In this document: positions 59,035 to 64,000 of the stretch, piece after piece
How the letters are laid out: every line of letters begins with the position of its first letter
Position numbering within the stretch: position 1 is the first letter of the stretch
DNA from: Stackebrandtia albiflava
GTDB taxonomy: Bacteria > Actinomycetota > Actinomycetes > Mycobacteriales > Micromonosporaceae
Reading direction: 5' to 3'
Assembly (NCBI RefSeq): GCF_007994225.1
Contig: NZ_VLLL01000006.1
Coordinates: 930,001-994,000, forward strand
Length of the DNA stretch: 64,000 nucleotides
The notes under the pieces: generated by a model
Databases searched by the model: none
Told to the model about the DNA's origin: nothing
Seen by the model: only the letters and a program-made list of their open reading frames with translations
Position numbers and translations under genes: made by a program

Positions 59035-59430
59035 ATGTCCGCCACGCTTGCCAAGCGCCGCAAGTCCGCGAACGCCAGCGAGACCCGCCGGGTCGCCCGC
59101 GGGCGGCGCCACTTCCGGGTCCGCAAGAGCCTGGTCGGGACCGCCGAGCGGCCCCGCCTGGTGGTCACCCGCTCCCTCAAGCACATCGTCGCGCAGATCG
59201 TGGACGACGGCAAGGGCCACACGCTGGCCTCGGCCTCGACCATGGACGAGACGATCCGTGGTGGAGAGGGCGACAAGAAGGCCGCCGCCGCCAAGGTCGG
59301 CACCCTGCTCGCCGAGCGCGCCAGGGCTGCCGGTGTCGAGACCGTCGTGTTCGACCGGGGCGGCAACGCCTACCACGGCCGGATCGCGGCACTCGCCGAC
59401 GCGGCCCGTGAAGGCGGTCTGCGTTTCTAG
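59035..59430 (+). CDS. rplR: 50S ribosomal protein L18
   Basis: 131 residues. [25 protein letters not shown] and [26 protein letters not shown] are diagnostic. It binds 5S rRNA. It starts immediately after the rplF stop. A 154-base spacer with a large hairpin follows. Confidence 0.97.
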   Translation: MSATLAKRRKSANASETRRVARGRRHFRVRKSLVGTAERPRLVVTRSLKHIVAQIVDDGKGHTLASASTMDETIRGGEGDKKAAAAKVGTLLAERARAAGVETVVFDRGGNAYHGRIAALADAAREGGLRF

Positions 59431-59518
59431 GGCGCACGCCCGTCGTGGTGGAGCGCGCCTTCGCCACAATCCCTCGCCGGACGGCCTCCCATCGGAGGTC
59501 GTCGGCGGGGACGCGAGT

Positions 59519-59549
59519 CGGAGACGGATCATTCGCTGATCCGGCTCCG
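59519..59549 (+). other. Hairpin in the rplR-rpsE spacer
   Basis: A 13-position stem with one mismatch (59519-59531 with 59537-59549) and a TTCGC loop lies 35 bases before rpsE. No T-run, so read-through is expected. It sits in one of the few long spacers of the spc block. Confidence 0.5.
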
Positions 59550-59584
59550 GCGTTATAGCCGACATAGAGAGAGGTATGCGCCTG

Positions 59585-60193
59585 ATGGCAGCTGAGAAGC
59601 GCCAGAGCGGTTCGGGTGGCGGCGAGGGCCGTCGCCGGGATCGCCGCGACGGAGGTCGCGGAAAAGACGCCGCCGAGAAGACCCCGCACATCGAGCGGGT
59701 CGTCTCGATCAACCGGGTGGCGAAGGTCGTCAAGGGTGGTCGCCGGTTCAGCTTCACCGCGCTGGTCGTGGTGGGCGACGGCAACGGCCAGGTCGGTGTG
59801 GGTTACGGCAAGGCCAAAGAGGTTCCCGCCGCCATCGCCAAGGGTGTCGAGGAGGCCAAGAAGAGCTTCTTCACGGTGCCGCGTATCGCGGCCACCATCC
59901 CGCACCCGGTGATCGGTGAGGACGCCGCCGGTGTCGTGCTGCTCAAGCCGGCCAGCGCCGGTACCGGTGTCATCGCCGGTGGCTCGGTGCGCGCCGTGCT
60001 GGAGTGCGCCGGCATCCACGACGTGCTGAGCAAGAGCCTCGGCTCCGACAACGCGATCAACATCGTGCACGCCACGGTGGCGGCGCTGAAGTCGTTGGAA
60101 TCCCCCGAACAGGTCGCGGCCCGCCGCGGTCTGCCCGTCGAGGACGTCGCACCCGCCGCCATGCTGCGCGCGCGTGCCGGCGTCGGGGTTTGA
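59585..60193 (+). CDS. rpsE: 30S ribosomal protein S5
   Basis: 202 residues. A basic, Gly-rich N-terminal tail precedes [21 protein letters not shown], the double-stranded RNA-binding domain, and [21 protein letters not shown] follows. Spectinomycin-loop residues near [13 protein letters not shown] look normal. ATG 59585 is chosen: AGAGAGAGG ends 10 bases before it but touches the alternative ATG 59576. Confidence 0.96.
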   Translation: MAAEKRQSGSGGGEGRRRDRRDGGRGKDAAEKTPHIERVVSINRVAKVVKGGRRFSFTALVVVGDGNGQVGVGYGKAKEVPAAIAKGVEEAKKSFFTVPRIAATIPHPVIGEDAAGVVLLKPASAGTGVIAGGSVRAVLECAGIHDVLSKSLGSDNAINIVHATVAALKSLESPEQVAARRGLPVEDVAPAAMLRARAGVGV

Positions 60194-60203
60194 GGAGGGT
60201 GAC

Positions 60204-60386
60204 GTGGCACGTCTCAAGGTCACCCAGCTCCGGTCCCAGATCGGCTGCAAGCCGAACCAGCGTCAGACCCTGCGTTCGCTGGGCCTGAAGCGGATCAACG
60301 ACGTCGTCGTCAAGGAGGACCGTCCCGAGATCCGCGGCATGATCCACACCGTGACGCACCTGGTCGCGGTCGAGGAGGTCGAGTAG
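60204..60386 (+). CDS. rpmD: 50S ribosomal protein L30
   Basis: 60 residues: ARLKVTQLRSQIGCKPNQRQTL and GLKRINDVVVKED. GTG 60204 has GAGGAGGG upstream; the open frame from 60174 overlaps rpsE and is not used. It is followed by rplO after 3 bases. Confidence 0.96.
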   Translation: MARLKVTQLRSQIGCKPNQRQTLRSLGLKRINDVVVKEDRPEIRGMIHTVTHLVAVEEVE

Positions 60387-60389
60387 TCG

Positions 60390-60839
60390 ATGACGATCAA
60401 GATTCACCACCTGCGCCCCGCTCCGGGCTCGAACACCGCCAAGACCCGGGTCGGTCGCGGTGAGGGTTCCAAGGGTAAGACCGCCGGTCGCGGTACCAAG
60501 GGCACCAAGGCGCGCAAGAACGTGTCGCCCGCCTTCGAGGGTGGACAGATGCCGCTGCACATGCGGCTTCCCAAGCTCAAGGGCTTCCGGAACAAGTTCA
60601 AGGTCGTGTACCAGGTCGTCAACCTGGACAAGCTGGCCGAACTGTTCCCCGACGGCGGCGAGGTCGGCCCGGCCGAGCTGGCCAAGGCCGGCGCTGTCCG
60701 CAAGGGCGAGCCGGTGAAGGTGCTGGGCTCCGGTGACCTGGGTGGCGTCAAGCTCCAGATCACCGCTCACGCCTTCTCGACGTCCGCCAAGGACAAGATC
60801 GCCGCTGCCGGTGGCAGCACCGCGATCGCAGGGAAGTAG
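60390..60839 (+). CDS. rplO: 50S ribosomal protein L15
   Basis: 149 residues. [31 protein letters not shown] and the [19 protein letters not shown] segment are diagnostic. A hairpin terminator follows, so secY is probably also transcribed from its own promoter. Confidence 0.97.
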   Translation: MTIKIHHLRPAPGSNTAKTRVGRGEGSKGKTAGRGTKGTKARKNVSPAFEGGQMPLHMRLPKLKGFRNKFKVVYQVVNLDKLAELFPDGGEVGPAELAKAGAVRKGEPVKVLGSGDLGGVKLQITAHAFSTSAKDKIAAAGGSTAIAGK

Positions 60840-60854
60840 CATCTACGATGCGTA

Positions 60855-60888
60855 GTGGGCCGGTTGTCCAGCGTGACGACCGGCCCAC
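60855..60888 (+). terminator. Terminator between rplO and secY
   Basis: A 14-base stem with one G-T pair (60855-60868 with 60875-60888), a 6-base loop and CGTGTTGTT after it. It lies 16 bases after the rplO stop. Confidence 0.75.
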
Positions 60889-61053
60889 CGTGTTGTTCGG
60901 CCCGAGGGGTGGCATTGTTATGTGTTCGCCGCCCCGGGTGATGCCCTATCCGTTGCCGGACTGTTAGAGTCCAGCAGGCGCACGTGTGTGTGCCGACACT
61001 TAACGACGCCCAACGCCACCGACCCCGTGGCGGCAGTTGCTGGAGGACCTGAG

Positions 61054-62409
61054 TTGCTCACCGCATTCTTCAGCGCGTTTCGGACGCCCGATCTGCGCAA
61101 GAAGATCCTGTTTACTCTGTTCATCCTCGCGCTGTATCGTCTTGGTGCCCAGCTGCCCAGCCCAGGTGTCTCCTACGCCAACGTCCAGGCGTGTCTCGAC
61201 GCCAACACCGCCGACAGCGGCGTGTTCTCGCTGCTGAACCTGTTCTCAGGTGGCGCTTTGCTTCAGTTGTCGGTGTTCGCCCTGGGCATCATGCCCTACA
61301 TCACCGCCAGCATCATCCTGCAGTTGCTCACCGTGGTGATCCCGCGCTTGGAGCAGTTGAAGAAGGAAGGCCCTCCCGGCCAGGCCAAGATCACCCAGTA
61401 CACCCGGTATCTGACGCTGGGTCTCGCGGTGCTCCAGGCCTCCGGTTACATCGCCCTCGCCCGCTCCGGCACGCTGTTCGGCCCGGCCTGCCCTACCACC
61501 GGAACCCAGGCGATCATCCCCGACACCAGCACCCTCGACAACGGCCTGCCCATGTGGGTCACCCTGACCGTGCTGGTCACCGTCATGACCGCCGGTACCG
61601 CCATGATCATGTGGTTCGGTGAGCTCATCACCGACCGTGGTGTCGGTAACGGCATGTCCGTCCTGATCTTCGCCTCGATCGCGGCCCAGTTGCCCGGCCA
61701 GATCTGGGGCATCAAGGAGGACACCAACAACTGGCTGCTGTTCGGCGCGATCATCGCGGTCGGCATCGCCATCATCGCCCTGGTCGTCTTCATCGAGCAG
61801 TCGCAGCGTCGCATCCCGGTGCAGTACGCCAAGCGGATGGTCGGCCGCCGCATGTACGGGGGCACCTCCACGTACATCCCGCTGAAGGTCAACCAGGCCG
61901 GTGTCATCCCCGTCATCTTCGGTTCGTCGCTGCTGTACATCCCCACGCTGATCACGCAGTTCTACGCGAACGAGACCGATCCGCCGGGTTGGGTGGTCTG
62001 GCTGAACACCTACCTGGTGAACCCCGGGAACTGGGTATACACCGTCGTGTACTTCTTCCTGATCATCGGCTTCACCTACTTCTACATCTCGATCAACTTC
62101 AACCCCAACGAAGTCGCCGAGAACATGAAGAAGGCCGGCGGGTTCATCCCCGGTGTCCGGCCCGGCAAGCCGACTTCGCAGTACCTCTCCTGGATACTTG
62201 AGCGACTCACGCTGCCGGGTGCCCTGTACCTGGCGGTCATCGCGATCCTGCCGAACCTGGCGATCCTCGCCTTCGGTGGTTCCGAGGTGTTCGCCCAGTT
62301 CCCGTTCGGTGGTACCGCGGTGCTGATCATGGTCGGCGTCGGTCTGGAGAGCGTCAAGCAGATCGAGAGTCAACTGATGCAGCGGAATTACGAAGGCTTC
62401 CTTCGGTAA
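61054..62409 (+). CDS. secY: Protein translocase subunit SecY
   Basis: 451 residues with ten membrane segments, the channel of the Sec translocon. [21 protein letters not shown] opens it, and [22 protein letters not shown] and the cytoplasmic loop [14 protein letters not shown] are diagnostic. The start is TTG 61054 ([16 protein letters not shown]): GGAGG lies 7 bases upstream, and the open frame from 60922 adds no SecY-like sequence. The 214-base gap before it holds the rplO terminator and a TAGAGT at 60965-60970 that may be the -10 of its own promoter, without a convincing -35. Confidence 0.97.
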   Translation: MLTAFFSAFRTPDLRKKILFTLFILALYRLGAQLPSPGVSYANVQACLDANTADSGVFSLLNLFSGGALLQLSVFALGIMPYITASIILQLLTVVIPRLEQLKKEGPPGQAKITQYTRYLTLGLAVLQASGYIALARSGTLFGPACPTTGTQAIIPDTSTLDNGLPMWVTLTVLVTVMTAGTAMIMWFGELITDRGVGNGMSVLIFASIAAQLPGQIWGIKEDTNNWLLFGAIIAVGIAIIALVVFIEQSQRRIPVQYAKRMVGRRMYGGTSTYIPLKVNQAGVIPVIFGSSLLYIPTLITQFYANETDPPGWVVWLNTYLVNPGNWVYTVVYFFLIIGFTYFYISINFNPNEVAENMKKAGGFIPGVRPGKPTSQYLSWILERLTLPGALYLAVIAILPNLAILAFGGSEVFAQFPFGGTAVLIMVGVGLESVKQIESQLMQRNYEGFLR

Positions 62410-62420
62410 GGGGTACGCGT

Positions 62421-63074
62421 ATGAGGTTGGTTCTGGTCGGTCCGCCCGGTGCCGGCAAAGGCACCCAGGCGGAGTTCATCGCCTCGGAACTGTCGGTCCC
62501 GAAGATCTCCACGGGAGACATCTTCCGGGCCAACGTGACCGGTGGGACGCCGTTGGGCCGCGAGGCCAAGCGGTACATGGACGCCGGTGAACTGGTTCCC
62601 GACGAGGTCACCATCAACATGGTCAAGGACCGGCTCGCCGAGCCGGACGCCGCGGAGGGCTTCCTGCTCGACGGGTTCCCCCGTACGGTGCCGCAGGCCC
62701 ACGCGCTGGACAAGTTGTTGGTGGACTTGGGCTTCGCACTCGACGTGGTGCTGGAGTTGGTCGTCGAGGACGACGAGGTGATCCGGCGGTTGGCCGGGCG
62801 CTGGACCTGCCGCAACTGCGGCAAGGTGTGGCACGAGGAGTTCGACCCGACCAGTAAGCCCGGCGTCTGCGACAGGTGCGGCGGTGAGCTGTACCAGCGT
62901 GACGACGACAAGCGCGACACCATCGTGACCCGGTTGCGGGAGTACAACGAGAAGACCGCGCCGCTGATCGGTTTCTACAGCGGACAGGGCAAGCTCGTCG
63001 GGATCGACGCCACCGGCCCGGTGGAGGACGTCACCGAGCGGGCCCTGGCGGCGTTGGCGTCTTTCGAGAACTGA
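62421..63074 (+). CDS. adk: Adenylate kinase, zinc-type
   Basis: 217 residues. P-loop [21 protein letters not shown] and the long LID form with four cysteines, CRNCGKVWH and [14 protein letters not shown], which bind zinc. It interconverts ATP, AMP and ADP. It follows secY by 11 bases, as in most actinobacteria and firmicutes, and ends at a strong terminator. Confidence 0.97.
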   Translation: MRLVLVGPPGAGKGTQAEFIASELSVPKISTGDIFRANVTGGTPLGREAKRYMDAGELVPDEVTINMVKDRLAEPDAAEGFLLDGFPRTVPQAHALDKLLVDLGFALDVVLELVVEDDEVIRRLAGRWTCRNCGKVWHEEFDPTSKPGVCDRCGGELYQRDDDKRDTIVTRLREYNEKTAPLIGFYSGQGKLVGIDATGPVEDVTERALAALASFEN

Positions 63075-63084
63075 CGTACGGCAT

Positions 63085-63116
63085 ACGCGGGCCGCTCGGT
63101 CACGGGCGGCCCGCGT
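63085..63116 (+). terminator. Terminator after adk
   Basis: Perfect 11-base arms ACGCGGGCCGC (63085-63095) and GCGGCCCGCGT (63106-63116) begin 11 bases after the adk stop, followed by CGTCGTCGTGTC without a true T-run. Confidence 0.75.
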
Positions 63117-63247
63117 CGTCGTGTCCCGCCGTCGGCGAGGTGGGACCGGTCGCGTCGGTGGGTCACGCGTGACGCGCCGGTACGGGGCCGACCGAGGGCA
63201 CAGTGCGGCCGGCCGAGCCGTCATCGAGTAGTCGAGGGAGTTGCGGC

Positions 63248-64000
63248 GTGTTCCGTCGTAAAGAGGTCATCCAGTACAAGACACCGGACCAGTTCCGGAA
63301 GATGCGGGTCGCGGGACTCCTCGTCGCGAAGGTGCACGAGGCGATGCGGCGTACCGTCGCGCCGGGCGTGTCGACCGCGGAACTCGACGAGGTCGCCGAA
63401 CAGGTCATCCGTGACGGCGGCGGCATCCCGTCGTTCCTCGGTTACGACATCGGGCTCGGGCCGTACCCCGCGTCGATCTGCTCGTCGGTGAACGACCAGG
63501 TCGTCCACGCCATCCCGTCGAAGGACCAGGTGTTGCGGGAGGGCGACCTGATCTCCATCGACGTCGGCGCGATCGTGGACGGCTGGCACGGCGACGCCGC
63601 CATCACCCTCCCGGTCGGCGAGGTGGCCCCGGAGGCGGCGGAGTTGACGGCCGCGTGCGAGTCGGCGTTGTGGGCGGGCATCGAGGCGATGGCCACCGCA
63701 CGGCGGCTCACCGACATCTCTTTCGCGATCCAGAGTGACGTCATGTCGCACTCGCGCGGGTACGGGATCGTCGCCGGATTCGGCGGACACGGCATCGGCA
63801 CCGAGATGCACCAGGACCCGCACCTGTTGAACTACGGGCGGCCGGGCAAGGGGACGAAGATGCGCCCGGGCATCGCGCTGGCCATCGAACCCATGATCAC
63901 GCTGGGCGACCCGGACACCGCCGAGGCGGAGGACGGCTGGACGATCACCACGGTGGACGGTTCGCTGGCCGCGCATGTGGAGCACTCGGTGGCGTTGTGC
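63248..64000 (+). CDS. map: Type I methionine aminopeptidase (3' end outside the window)
   Basis: 251 codons to the window edge, nearly the whole enzyme. It removes the initiator methionine from new proteins. All five metal ligands are visible: Asp in SIDVGAIVDG, Asp in WHGDAAITL, His in GGHGIGTEMH, Glu in AIEPMITLG and Glu in HVEHSVAL. GTG 63248 has GAGGGAG seven bases upstream. The 173 bases before it hold the adk terminator and presumably a promoter, so map may be transcribed separately here. Only the final dozen or so residues are missing. Confidence 0.96.
   Translation, partial: MFRRKEVIQYKTPDQFRKMRVAGLLVAKVHEAMRRTVAPGVSTAELDEVAEQVIRDGGGIPSFLGYDIGLGPYPASICSSVNDQVVHAIPSKDQVLREGDLISIDVGAIVDGWHGDAAITLPVGEVAPEAAELTAACESALWAGIEAMATARRLTDISFAIQSDVMSHSRGYGIVAGFGGHGIGTEMHQDPHLLNYGRPGKGTKMRPGIALAIEPMITLGDPDTAEAEDGWTITTVDGSLAAHVEHSVALC

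Overview
ORGANISM. The window is uniformly GC-rich, uses many GTG and TTG starts, and carries an mce operon, a UdgX-type uracil-DNA glycosylase, a TTG-started rpoB and a GTG-started rpoC. This points to a filamentous or coryneform actinobacterium. The phosphonate/teichoic-acid-like cluster next to the ribosomal core recalls Glycomycetaceae (Stackebrandtia, Glycomyces), from which phosphonate-bearing exopolysaccharides have been reported. That family placement is inference, not something read directly. LAYOUT. (1) 1-1110: the tail of an unknown gene, then udgX, which is flanked by six copies of one short motif. (2) 1111-22140: a cell-surface polymer locus. It holds two CDP-alcohol phosphotransferases, an orphan polysaccharide ABC ATPase, an IspD/TarI-like cytidylyltransferase, three proteins with CDP-glycerol glycerophosphotransferase-type domains (one fused to a GT2 glycosyltransferase, one to a Stealth phosphotransferase), a TPR-LicD protein, a hexapeptide acetyltransferase and another glycosyltransferase. 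At its centre is a three-gene phosphonate module: PEP mutase with a fused cytidylyltransferase domain, phosphonopyruvate decarboxylase and phosphonoacetaldehyde reductase. It predicts PEP to phosphonopyruvate to phosphonoacetaldehyde to 2-hydroxyethylphosphonate, CMP activation, and transfer to a glycan or polyol-phosphate polymer. (3) 22267-29188: five MCE proteins and two Mce-associated proteins, translationally coupled, but without yrbE permeases or mceA. (4) 29205-29811: an RHH antitoxin/Doc toxin module with its operator. (5) 29881-37690: rpoB-rpoC with promoters and a strong terminator. (6) 37941-45513: accessory genes between rpoC and rpsL: a Gp49-like toxin/XRE antitoxin pair (the toxin lacks a canonical start), a secreted muramidase-like protein, a DUF262 protein followed by a HipA-like kinase, an SDR/SRPBCC pair and two small membrane proteins. 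(7) 45695-50722: the str operon rpsL-rpsG-fusA-tuf with structured leaders and spacers and a perfect terminator. (8) 50758-64000: S10-spc block from rpsJ to map (cut by the window end) in canonical order. HOW IT WORKS TOGETHER. The right half is core gene expression machinery in conserved order. The left half is an envelope-decoration locus whose enzymes form a plausible complete route to a phosphonate-modified polymer. Toxin-antitoxin modules sit on both sides of rpoBC. No rRNA, tRNA, insertion sequence, transposase, integrase or CRISPR array was seen.
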